Of a DNA stretch of 64,000 bases, positions 1-6,783 are shown one piece after another. Numbering within the stretch: position 1 is the first letter of the stretch; the number at the start of each line of letters is the position of its first letter. The notes under the pieces are model-generated. The model saw only the letters and a list, made by a program, of their open reading frames with translations. It was not told the DNA's origin and did not search any database. Location: positions 58,800 to 122,799 of the forward strand of contig NZ_CAJVAS010000017.1 of assembly GCF_910593845.1 (NCBI RefSeq). The letters run 5' to 3'. Source of the stretch: Paenibacillus solanacearum. GTDB lineage: Bacteria > Bacillota > Bacilli > Paenibacillales > NBRC-103111. The translations under genes and the position numbers were made by a program.

Positions 1-748
1 TATCAAACGCATTGGCCATCTCCGGCTTATTGCTGTTAGCCATCGAAATGATCACCTTGGCTCCCGGATAATTGCGCTTGATCGCCTCGTAATGGCCCCG
101 GACTTTGTCCAAATAATCCGCCGCCGTCTTGTAGTACGGCGTGCTTTTGCCGCTGCTGGACGTAAAGAACATAATTTCGTTGCCCAGCTCGAAATAAATG
201 ACCGGAACGCGGTTATCGTACAAATATTTGGCCAAATCTCCCGCCTGCTCGGCCGTCTGGCGCGTCGTATTGACCGTGATCATCGCCTTCGTATTTGTTT
301 TGCGCAGCAGCTCGATGTAATCGGCGATATGCTCCCCGCCTTTAACTTGACCTAGCCGGAATGTCGTATGCGGTCCATGCGTCGTTCCGTCAGGCCCGAA
401 GGCAAAAGCGCCGTAATCGATATCCGGCATGCCCGTTCGCCAGTTGAACACATCGGAGTTCGTGCCCCCCGGCCAGCGAATGAAGCCGAGACGCCCGTAC
501 CGGTTCACCTCATCAATCATTTGGCTATGATTAATGAAGGCTTCCTTATTGCTGGTCTCGTTGTTTACGCCTCTCATGCCGTAAGGGATCGACTTCTCGC
601 GCTTCGTATCGATATCGATAACAGCATGGGCTTCGTCCGTTTGGAATGGCGCTGCTGTGATCTCCGCTTCGCCTCCTTTATTCATACTCCCGCCCCAAGT
701 GCGCCACAGGCCGAACGACACGGCCGCCAGCACCGCTATCGATAGCAT
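1..748 (-). CDS. Clan GH-A glycoside hydrolase, GH51 alpha-L-arabinofuranosidase-like (3' end cut by window edge)
   Basis: This reading frame leaves the left edge of the window, so only about the first 249 residues are visible. The protein starts with a hydrophobic segment (LSIAVLAAVSFGLW) that looks like a signal peptide or anchor. It then has RWPGG near residue 70 and a FELGNE motif near residue 170; the Glu after Asn would be the acid/base of a clan GH-A TIM barrel, as in GH51 enzymes. The nucleophile would lie beyond the edge. ATG at 748 is preceded by GAGAGG; an in-frame TTG at 766 is an alternative start. It is divergent from the AraC gene at 848, which probably controls it. The exact GH family and substrate are inferred. 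Confidence 0.72.
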   Translation of the reverse strand, partial: MLSIAVLAAVSFGLWRTWGGSMNKGGEAEITAAPFQTDEAHAVIDIDTKREKSIPYGMRGVNNETSNKEAFINHSQMIDEVNRYGRLGFIRWPGGTNSDVFNWRTGMPDIDYGAFAFGPDGTTHGPHTTFRLGQVKGGEHIADYIELLRKTNTKAMITVNTTRQTAEQAGDLAKYLYDNRVPVIYFELGNEIMFFTSSSGKSTPYYKTAADYLDKVRGHYEAIKRNYPGAKVIISMANSNKPEMANAFD

Positions 749-847
749 GACCGCTTTTCCTCTCAATGGATATGCGCCTTCTTCCTCATCCTATTATTGT
801 GGTACAATACATTCATTCGTTACTCTTAACATACGGGCAAACGGCTT

Positions 848-1723
848 TTGCAGGAAATAGAACTTTCAGATGAAATGGTGAGGATAATGGACAAATACGG
901 GCCTATTTATCATTTTCCGTCGACCGGAGACATCCCTCCCCCTATCAGCGTGCCGTTCATCGGCATTAATTACTGTTCTCCCCATTACCGCAATGTGAGA
1001 AGAATGTCCAAAATTACCGTCATCGGATGCGTCCTGTCGGGCCGCGGCAAAATTCGAGTGAATGCGCAAACATGCTCCGTTCAGCGAGGCGACGTCTTTC
1101 TCATGCGAAGCGGCTGCTATCACGAGGTCATCTCGGAAGCAGACCCGGAAGAGCCGTGGGTCTTTATATGGTATAACGTTCACAGCCAATGGGCGCTTAA
1201 CGTGCTGGAAGCTTACCGGCTGCTCTCGACCGTCGTCGTCCCGGACGCCTCCTTGGAGCCGGTGTTCAAGCAGGGCATCGAATGGGCCGAGAGCAAGACG
1301 ATCGAGGAAATGCAAGGCGCACTGCAGGAGCTGTTCATGCGAATCGTCATCGGCCTGTCGGAGCTTCAACGCAAACGGCAAGACCTGCTGTCGCTGCTCG
1401 TACGGCAAATCAAGCTGCATCTGGACAATCAGCTGCTGCAGCCTTTTCATACGGAACAACTGGTTGAGGAGATGGGCATGTCGGCCAAGCATTTGAACCG
1501 GGTATTCAAGAAAGAGATGGGAACGACCATATACAATTATGTGCTGACCAAAAAAATGGAATCGGCCAAGCTGATGCTAATCGAGACGCATTTGACGGTG
1601 GTCGAAATTTCCGAGCAGTTGGGCTATTCCGACGCTCATTACTTCTCCAATCTGTTCAAGCAGAAAAACGGCATGCGCCCCACGGCCTTCCGAAGTCAAT
1701 TCAGCGACCAGGAGCAACATTAG
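848..1723 (+). CDS. AraC-family transcriptional regulator
   Basis: The protein is about 291 residues long. The N-terminal half is a cupin-like sensor domain (VIGCVLSGRGKIRVNAQ, then a QRGDVFLMRSG turn). The C-terminal about 100 residues hold two helix-turn-helix units, including HLNRVFKKEMG and the family signature region ending SNLFKQKNGMRP. This is the architecture of AraC activators that sense sugars or oligosaccharides. The start is uncertain: TTG 848 opens the frame, but ATG 875 or ATG 887 are also possible and none has a well spaced Shine-Dalgarno site. It is divergent from the glycosidase at 1-748 and convergent with the GH2 gene at 1828-3594, so a role in regulating glycan use is likely. 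The ligand is unknown. Confidence 0.9.
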   Translation: MQEIELSDEMVRIMDKYGPIYHFPSTGDIPPPISVPFIGINYCSPHYRNVRRMSKITVIGCVLSGRGKIRVNAQTCSVQRGDVFLMRSGCYHEVISEADPEEPWVFIWYNVHSQWALNVLEAYRLLSTVVVPDASLEPVFKQGIEWAESKTIEEMQGALQELFMRIVIGLSELQRKRQDLLSLLVRQIKLHLDNQLLQPFHTEQLVEEMGMSAKHLNRVFKKEMGTTIYNYVLTKKMESAKLMLIETHLTVVEISEQLGYSDAHYFSNLFKQKNGMRPTAFRSQFSDQEQH

Positions 1724-1782
1724 CGCATGACCGCAAACGTTTACATTCGAACGAAACATGCGGCCTTTCTCGCCGCCGCAGC

Positions 1783-1818
1783 AAAAAGCCTCCCGTCACA
1801 ATGAAGGGAGGCTTTATT
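1783..1818. terminator. Bidirectional intrinsic terminator between araC and GH2
   Basis: AAAAAGCCTCCC (1783-1794) pairs with GGGAGGCTTTA (1806-1815) around an 11-nt loop. There are A-runs on one side and T-runs on the other, so it can stop transcription of both convergent genes. Confidence 0.85.
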
Positions 1819-1827
1819 CTGTTACAG

Positions 1828-3594
1828 TCAGTCGTTCGGCTGCAGCTCTGCTTGCTCAATCGCCGCCGGCTTCAGATTGATGCGGCGGATAATCTCTCTC
1901 GAAAACTTCAGCTTGCGGTCGTACGTATACAGACCGTTCACCTCTTGCTCCACGTCGTACAGCTGGGTATAGCACAAGCCGCTGATGTTCGGATTATCGA
2001 GGATGGCCGTCATCAGCCCTTCATACCGGACCAGGAACTCTTCCTCGCTCTTCGGCCGGTCGCCGTATCCCCAGCCTTCCTCATGCGATTGGGCAGGGTC
2101 CCACCAGATGCCCCCGTATTCCGCCACCTGATACGGCTGTCCCTCGTACTTTTGCCGCTTCGGATGCTTCACGTATACTTCGCCGCCATTCTTCATCGGC
2201 TCCAGCCGAGCTGCGAACGATTCTGGGTTCTGATCGTAGTCATGCACGCTGAATATATCCGTCTTCACGTGGTAATGACCGCTCGTATCTTTCACCGGAC
2301 GGGTTGGATCGACGCTCTTGCTCACTTCATACGTAATGCGCAGCACTTCGTTGTCCTGCTTCCTGCCGTCGCGGTCCCATGTCTCGTTGAACGGGCACCA
2401 GCCGATAATGGACGGATGGTTGAAGTCGCGCTCCATCCCTTCCAGCCATTCCGGCAAAAAGCTGCGCAGCCCCATCGGCGTCGTAATGTCGAGCCCCCAG
2501 TTGGCGTGCTCCGCCCACACCAGATAGCCGAGCTTATCGGCCCAATATAAGAAGCGGGGCTCGAAAATTTTCTCATGCAGCCGCGCGCCGTTGAAGCCCA
2601 GATCCATCGCCAGCTCGATATCCCGGCGCAGCGCCTCGTCAGTCGGCGCGGTATAGATGCCGTCGGGATAAAAGCCTTGGTCGAGCACCAGGCGCTGGAA
2701 GACGGTCCGACCGTTAATCAGCACCGCCTTATCGGTCAGCGCAATCTCCCGCATGCCGAAATAACTTGTCACCGTATCGACCGCTTGACCGTCCGCTTCC
2801 AATATGAAGCGCAGATCGTACAATCTTCCGTGCCCCGGCTCCCACAGATGCACTTCATTCAGCGACACCTGTGTGTGAAGCTGGTGGCTGCTGATTTGCG
2901 CCGTTCGGCTGCCGACCGGCTTTCCGTCGTAAAACGCGTCGATCTTGAGCGCTAGCCCCTTCCGGTAGCTTCCCTTAAACCGAATCGCCAAATTCGCCTG
3001 ACCGTTGGCCGGGTCCGTCACGATGCGATACGAGTCGATATGGAAATCCGATACGCATTCCAGCCATACGGTTTGCCAAATGCCGGTTGTGCGCGTGTAA
3101 TAGCAGTTATACGAATGGTATTTCCCGCTCTGCTTGCCCCCCGGCTGCAGCCCGGTCCGCACATCGTCTTCCGCATACACGGTAATGACGTTTTCGCCTT
3201 CGCGAACGAGCTTCGTAATGTCGAATTGGAACGAGCTGTAGCCGCCGCGGTGCGTGCCCGCCGATACGCCGTTCACCCATACTTCCGCCTCATAATCGAC
3301 GGCGCCGAAATGCAGCACAATCCGCTTGCCCGCCCAATCTTGCGGCAGCGTAAACGTCTTGCGGTACCAGACGGCAGGCATAAAATCGGTATATCCGATA
3401 CCGGATAATTCGCTTTCCGGACAAAAGGGAACGATGATCGACTGCTGCAGCCCTTCCGACTGATGGAGCTCCCGTTCGCGGCCGGTCCGGCCAAAGTCCA
3501 TTTCAAACTCCCAGGTTCCGTTCAAATTAATCCAGTCCTCGCGAACAAGCTGCGGACGCGGGTACTCAGGTCTTGGCAGATGATTAGTATTCAT
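1828..3594 (-). CDS. Glycoside hydrolase family 2 enzyme (beta-galactosidase/beta-glucuronidase type)
   Basis: The 588-residue protein has no signal peptide and is probably cytoplasmic. It follows the compact GH2 order: sugar-binding jelly roll (about 1-185, with LNGTWEF and HFGAVDYEAEVWVNG), immunoglobulin-like domain (about 185-285), then a TIM barrel. The acid/base is E404 in PFNETW and the nucleophile is E492 in VAEYGG. ATG 3594 is chosen because GAAAGGAAG lies just upstream; the longer frame starting at 3615 would include this ribosome site. It is a clear paralog of the GH2 gene at 17971-19758 (shared YPRPQ.VRE, YTRTTGIWQTVW, RLVLDQG). It is short compared with LacZ-type enzymes. Galactose, glucuronic acid or another beta-linked sugar are all possible substrates. 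Confidence 0.92.
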   Translation of the reverse strand: MNTNHLPRPEYPRPQLVREDWINLNGTWEFEMDFGRTGRERELHQSEGLQQSIIVPFCPESELSGIGYTDFMPAVWYRKTFTLPQDWAGKRIVLHFGAVDYEAEVWVNGVSAGTHRGGYSSFQFDITKLVREGENVITVYAEDDVRTGLQPGGKQSGKYHSYNCYYTRTTGIWQTVWLECVSDFHIDSYRIVTDPANGQANLAIRFKGSYRKGLALKIDAFYDGKPVGSRTAQISSHQLHTQVSLNEVHLWEPGHGRLYDLRFILEADGQAVDTVTSYFGMREIALTDKAVLINGRTVFQRLVLDQGFYPDGIYTAPTDEALRRDIELAMDLGFNGARLHEKIFEPRFLYWADKLGYLVWAEHANWGLDITTPMGLRSFLPEWLEGMERDFNHPSIIGWCPFNETWDRDGRKQDNEVLRITYEVSKSVDPTRPVKDTSGHYHVKTDIFSVHDYDQNPESFAARLEPMKNGGEVYVKHPKRQKYEGQPYQVAEYGGIWWDPAQSHEEGWGYGDRPKSEEEFLVRYEGLMTAILDNPNISGLCYTQLYDVEQEVNGLYTYDRKLKFSREIIRRINLKPAAIEQAELQPND

Positions 3595-3781
3595 TACTGT
3601 ACTTCCTTTCAACAACGTATTATTGGACCTTGAAAATCAAGCCCCTATTCCACGCGAATCCAAATACAGCTTAATAGTAAACGTTGCCCAATCGAGTAGT
3701 AAATATGGTAAACGGAACAAAACGTGAGGAATATGGACATGAGCTCGTATAAGCGAACATGCGTCTGCCTTTTCGATCAAT

Positions 3782-3815
3782 AAAAAAACGGAACCCGCGC
3801 TACATGGGATTCCGG
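3782..3815 (-). terminator. Intrinsic terminator after the Nudix gene
   Basis: On the minus strand CGGAATCCC pairs with GGGTTCCG (3814-3789, one bulge) and is followed by seven T. The 306-base gap 3595-3900 holds this hairpin and the promoter side of the GH2 gene. No confident -35/-10 pair was seen for GH2, and no gene is supported there. Confidence 0.75.
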
Positions 3816-3900
3816 GACGATGCAAGATCTCGACTCACCTCTCTCGTCTCATTTCAGACCTCTCCGGCTTAATAAGATGCCGTTCTTCGCTAGGTCTACG

Positions 3901-4389
3901 CTATATTTTCTTTACCGTTTCCTTCAATGTCACTTTTTCCACTTGATCGTATACTCCATAAATTTCGAACGTGCCTTCTTCGAAAAATAAAGGGAATCTG
4001 CGCTTGAACCATGGCTGCATCGGATAATTCATCGCTTCCCGTATAGGGAACCATCGCAGTTCGCCCTCAGGAGGGTTTTGCAATAATTCGCCTTCGAATG
4101 AATCAGCCACATAGTTGAAGACCATATACCTGAAGTTTTGGTTCGGATCCACGAACTCGTCCAGCCCTTTGTAGACAAGGTCTTTTACTCTCAGTCCCGT
4201 TTCCTCCCACACTTCGCGAGCAGCCCCTTCCGTCAAGCTCTCGGGAAAATCCACCTTGCCGCCTGGACCGATCCATCCGGGAAAACCGAGCTTGCTGGGT
4301 CGATTGACCAGCAGCACATGATCGTCCTGCTTCACCAGGCACATCGTATACAGTGCAATCTTGATATCCTTTGCGTCTTTCGCTGTCAT
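3901..4389 (-). CDS. Nudix hydrolase (MutT/8-oxo-dGTP diphosphatase-like)
   Basis: The protein is about 162 residues long. A full Nudix box is present: GGKVDFPESLTEGAAREVWEETGL matches G-x5-E-x7-REUxEExGU, which binds Mg and hydrolyses nucleoside diphosphates linked to another moiety. The opening ALYTMCLVKQDDHVLLVNR is the usual first strands of the fold. The start is placed at ATG 4389 because AGGAG is 9-10 bases upstream; ATG 4398 lies too close to that site. It follows the small gene at 4434-4721 by 44 bases and probably shares its transcript. Substrate cannot be told from sequence; MutT-like pool cleaning is a family-based guess. Confidence 0.9.
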   Translation of the reverse strand: MTAKDAKDIKIALYTMCLVKQDDHVLLVNRPSKLGFPGWIGPGGKVDFPESLTEGAAREVWEETGLRVKDLVYKGLDEFVDPNQNFRYMVFNYVADSFEGELLQNPPEGELRWFPIREAMNYPMQPWFKRRFPLFFEEGTFEIYGVYDQVEKVTLKETVKKI

Positions 4390-4433
4390 CGAAACCATTC
4401 TCCTATAATTATGAAATCATAACACTGCTCGGG

Positions 4434-4721
4434 TTACCCCTTTTTCCTTGCTTCGCGATAGGATTGGATGAAACAAGCCGGATCCTCTTTCACCATATAC
4501 GGAAAGACGCCCTGATTCGTATGCAAATACAGGAATCCTTCGGATGCCCCTACATGCCGATACGACATGTCGAACACGTCTTCAAGACGAAATGTCCTCG
4601 CGAAAGTCACAACCTGATCGGGATACAAATACATGACTCTCGCATGGACAACCGCGCTTTGCCCGCCGCTATGAAGCTCCCTCTCGATCTTATAATAGGG
4701 CTGACTGATGATCCAGCTCAT
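4434..4721 (-). CDS. Hypothetical protein, 95 residues, mostly beta
   Basis: This small soluble protein has alternating hydrophobic strands (VMYLYPDQVVTFARTF, then EGFLYLHTNQGVFPYMV) and a C-terminal helix (CFIQSYREARKKG). The pattern is reminiscent of a PH-like or lipocalin-like small barrel but is not assigned. GAGGAGG sits 5 bases before ATG 4721, which supports translation. It lies immediately upstream of the Nudix gene and is read in the same direction, so the two are likely cotranscribed. It is separated from kamA by a strong terminator. Confidence 0.7.
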   Translation of the reverse strand: MSWIISQPYYKIERELHSGGQSAVVHARVMYLYPDQVVTFARTFRLEDVFDMSYRHVGASEGFLYLHTNQGVFPYMVKEDPACFIQSYREARKKG

Positions 4722-4883
4722 TGCAGCCTCCTCTGGCCGCAGCTCTCAGCCTTTCGCCGCAACGATGCAAACGGCACCCGGGCTGCGCCTCCACGACCGG
4801 TTCCTATGAACAAGTTTCATTTCCATTTTACACCATGGGATATCAAAAGAAAAAAGGAAGATCCTCTGCATCCATTGATCATG

Positions 4884-4935
4884 AAAAAGCCAAGCGCGAG
4901 CTCCGGGCAGGGCTTCCACGCTTGGCTTTTATTTT
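4884..4935 (-). terminator. Intrinsic terminator after kamA
   Basis: AAAAAGCCAAGCG (4884-4896) is the inverted copy of CGCTTGGCTTTT (4919-4930). The stem is about 12 bp and runs of A/T occur on both flanks, so it may work in both directions. Confidence 0.85.
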
Positions 4936-4979
4936 AGGGCAGCTTAGCCGGCCTTCTGCATCGATATCGACATCATCCT

Positions 4980-6158
4980 CTAGATCGACAAGCCCGCCCT
5001 CGCACCTTGCGGCATATCCGGAAGTTCATTCACGGACACAATTTGATCCGTCCTTTTCTTCGGACGCTTCCAGTATTCCTCGCTGCCTGGCAAATCGTCA
5101 AACCAGGCCGCCTCATCGGGACAATCCAATATCATGAACTTGCCGTATTGATTATCGCGGGATTGATGGTATTTCAAATAGGCTTTGCCGTTCTCGATCG
5201 CCAAAATTTCGATTTTGCCGGACGTATGACTCATCGATAAGCGGATGCGCTTGCCAAGACCGGAAGTGCGGGCCTTCGCTTCCTCTACCAGCCGGTACGC
5301 CTCAGCAAGCGGAAGTACGAATTCCCGGTTGCCCGCGACAGGGCGATTGATAAAGAAATAGTACGGCGTAACGCCTGCCCAGGAAAGCCGGTCGAGCAAT
5401 TCGGCCAACACGGCGGGATCGTCATTGATCCCTTTTAACACAGGCGTCTGGTTCACAACGATGGCTCCCGCCCGATGCAGCGCCTCCAGGCCGCGCTTGG
5501 CTTCTGGCGTCATTTCGCGGGGATGGTTAATGTGGGCCATTACATAAATGCGTTTGTCAGCGGATGAATAATTGCGGATGGTTTCGAGCAAAGCCTCGTC
5601 TTCATAAATTCGCATCGGATTAAATACGGGGATTTTCGAGCCCAGCCGAATGATCTTCACGTGCTCGATCGCACGCAGCCGTTCAATAATAGTACGCAGC
5701 TTGGCTGTCGCGAGAATCAGACTGTCCCCGCCGGTCAACAGCACATTGTTAATTTCCGGATGCTCCGCAATATACTGAAGTCCAGGATTGACGTCCGCCA
5801 TCGCTTCCTTGACATCGTTGCGAAACAAGCGCTTGCGGAAGCAGTACCGGCAGTAGGCACCGCAAACTTCCGATACGATGAGGAGTGCCGTCGTCCGATA
5901 CTTATGCTGGCACCCCGGCACGACATAATTCGTATCTTCGTCCGATGCGTCCCACCGCCCGTATTCGGACAATTCGCCCTCGTTCGGAATCACGAGCTTC
6001 TTGATCGGATCCGCCGGATCGTTCCAATCGATCAGATTCAAGTAATAATCGTTGACCCGAAACACGAACTTCTCCGTAATTTGCTTCAGCCTGCTTCTTT
6101 CATGCTCCGGTATTTCCTTGATTTTATCGATATCGGTAATATATTTCGGTTGCGGCAT
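4980..6158 (-). CDS. KamA-family radical SAM aminomutase (2,3-aminomutase paralog)
   Basis: The 392-residue protein has CGAYCRYC (C99, C103, C106), the CxxxCxxC motif that holds the 4Fe-4S cluster and S-adenosylmethionine. The GGDSL motif near 143-147 and NQTPVLKGIND near 235-245 are conserved KamA features. K315 in HTSGKIE is in the place of the PLP lysine. The two aspartates that hold lysine in lysine 2,3-aminomutase appear replaced: the region usually reading QCDL reads FINRP, and the VDAPGGGGK region reads LSMSHTSGK. The substrate is therefore probably not lysine; a glutamate-like substrate is possible (compare glutamate 2,3-aminomutase). ATG 6158 has GGGAGG 8 bases upstream. A c-di-AMP riboswitch lies upstream (6484-6612), suggesting a role in osmolyte formation. 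Confidence 0.9.
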   Translation of the reverse strand: MPQPKYITDIDKIKEIPEHERSRLKQITEKFVFRVNDYYLNLIDWNDPADPIKKLVIPNEGELSEYGRWDASDEDTNYVVPGCQHKYRTTALLIVSEVCGAYCRYCFRKRLFRNDVKEAMADVNPGLQYIAEHPEINNVLLTGGDSLILATAKLRTIIERLRAIEHVKIIRLGSKIPVFNPMRIYEDEALLETIRNYSSADKRIYVMAHINHPREMTPEAKRGLEALHRAGAIVVNQTPVLKGINDDPAVLAELLDRLSWAGVTPYYFFINRPVAGNREFVLPLAEAYRLVEEAKARTSGLGKRIRLSMSHTSGKIEILAIENGKAYLKYHQSRDNQYGKFMILDCPDEAAWFDDLPGSEEYWKRPKKRTDQIVSVNELPDMPQGARAGLSI

Positions 6159-6209
6159 TCATGATCCTCCCTGACATGACAGATTTTCAATACGGCGCTT
6201 CTCCTCCAC
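6159..6209 (-). CDS. Possible 16-residue leader ORF abutting kamA
   Basis: GTG 6209 has AGGAGG 10 bases upstream and opens a 16-codon frame (EEKRRIENLSCQGGS after the start). Its TGA is directly followed by the kamA ATG, and the kamA Shine-Dalgarno lies inside it. The arrangement would permit translational coupling. Only the ribosome site and the exact abutment support it; it may be chance. Confidence 0.3.
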   Translation of the reverse strand: MEEKRRIENLSCQGGS

Positions 6210-6429
6210 GTCTATCTAGCCTCCTCCTGTACGCATGCATCCCTCCTTATTCTTGCTCTATACTTTTTCTTGATGATGCGCGAAATGCAGGCCTGCCATC
6301 GCGAGCATGCAGCAAGTCGATAAGAATTGTGGATGCGGACGCCAAAAAGACCCGTTTTCCCCATAACGGCTCGCGGCAGCTGCAATAGCTGCGCGGCATT
6401 ATCGGTAAAATGACGGGCCTTTTTGAACG

Positions 6430-6452
6430 CGAAAAGACCCGATCAACGGGTC
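6430..6452 (-). terminator. Riboswitch expression-platform terminator
   Basis: On the minus strand GACCCG-TTGAT-CGGGTC is followed by TTTT. It lies just downstream of the c-di-AMP aptamer. The GGGTC inside the upstream GGATGGGTC (6492-6484) could pair with its GACCC, which would be a simple antiterminator. A second weaker hairpin, AGGCCCGT (6420-6413) with ACGGGTCTTTTT (6364-6348), follows. Confidence 0.65.
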
Positions 6453-6483
6453 ATAGAATGCAAGTATACGCATATGTGAGGCT

Positions 6484-6612
6484 GACCCATCCACTGCTGA
6501 CGAGGTTAGCTGACGGGCTCGGGAAAGATGGTTCCCTACATAAAACTGCTATGATTCGCCCCTAAGATTGGTTCCCCCGCTTTCCGATACGAATATCGGA
6601 AATTAAGCGTAC
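6484..6612 (-). ncRNA. c-di-AMP riboswitch (ydaO/yuaA type)
   Basis: The minus strand carries the hallmark blocks of this class in order: CGCTTAATTTCCG near the 5' end, GCGGGGGAACCAATC, TTAGGGGCGAATC, CCGAGCCCGTCAGC and TAACCTCGTCAGC. These match the conserved ydaO consensus (GGGGAACCAAU, GGGGUGAAUC, CCGUCAGCUAACCUCGU). The RNA starts just after the promoter at 6617-6645 and is followed by a terminator at 6430-6452. The first gene downstream on this strand is the KamA-family gene at 6158. Known members of this class are usually off-switches that turn down potassium/osmolyte and wall hydrolase genes when c-di-AMP is high. Confidence 0.92.
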
Positions 6613-6616
6613 ATTC

Positions 6617-6645
6617 ACTATAAACGAAGGATGGGTCGGAGTCAA
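6617..6645 (-). promoter_or_regulatory. SigA-type promoter for the riboswitch-kamA transcript
   Basis: TTGACT (6645-6640) and TATAGT (6622-6617) are separated by exactly 17 bases. Transcription would start near 6610, at the 5' end of the c-di-AMP aptamer. Confidence 0.8.
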
Positions 6646-6731
6646 TAATAAATATGCTAATTAATGGAATTATGATTACCTGATGGAATTCTGGCATCAA
6701 GTAAGGCACAAATACGGTCCTTATGATGACA

Positions 6732-6763
6732 ACAGGCCAGAGCTGTCGACAGCCCTGGCCTGT
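6732..6763. terminator. Strong hairpin terminator after the SLH gene
   Basis: ACAGGCCAGAGCTGT pairs with ACAGCCCTGGCCTGT (one mismatch) around CG, and TTTG follows on the plus strand and TTG on the minus strand. It lies about 20 bases beyond the end of the gene at 6784 and isolates that gene from the riboswitch region. Confidence 0.75.
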
Positions 6764-6783
6764 TTGTTACGATGGATATCGTT

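Noticed and set aside
1732..1745. cre-like CGCAAACGTTTACA
   Set aside because: It matches 13 of 14 places but lies at the 3' end of araC, between convergent genes and away from any promoter.
3637..3825. 62-codon minus-strand frame before the Nudix terminator
   Set aside because: It contains the terminator at 3782-3815 and has no start signal.
6161..6388. 75-codon plus-strand frame upstream of kamA
   Set aside because: It is antisense to the riboswitch leader and has no ribosome site.
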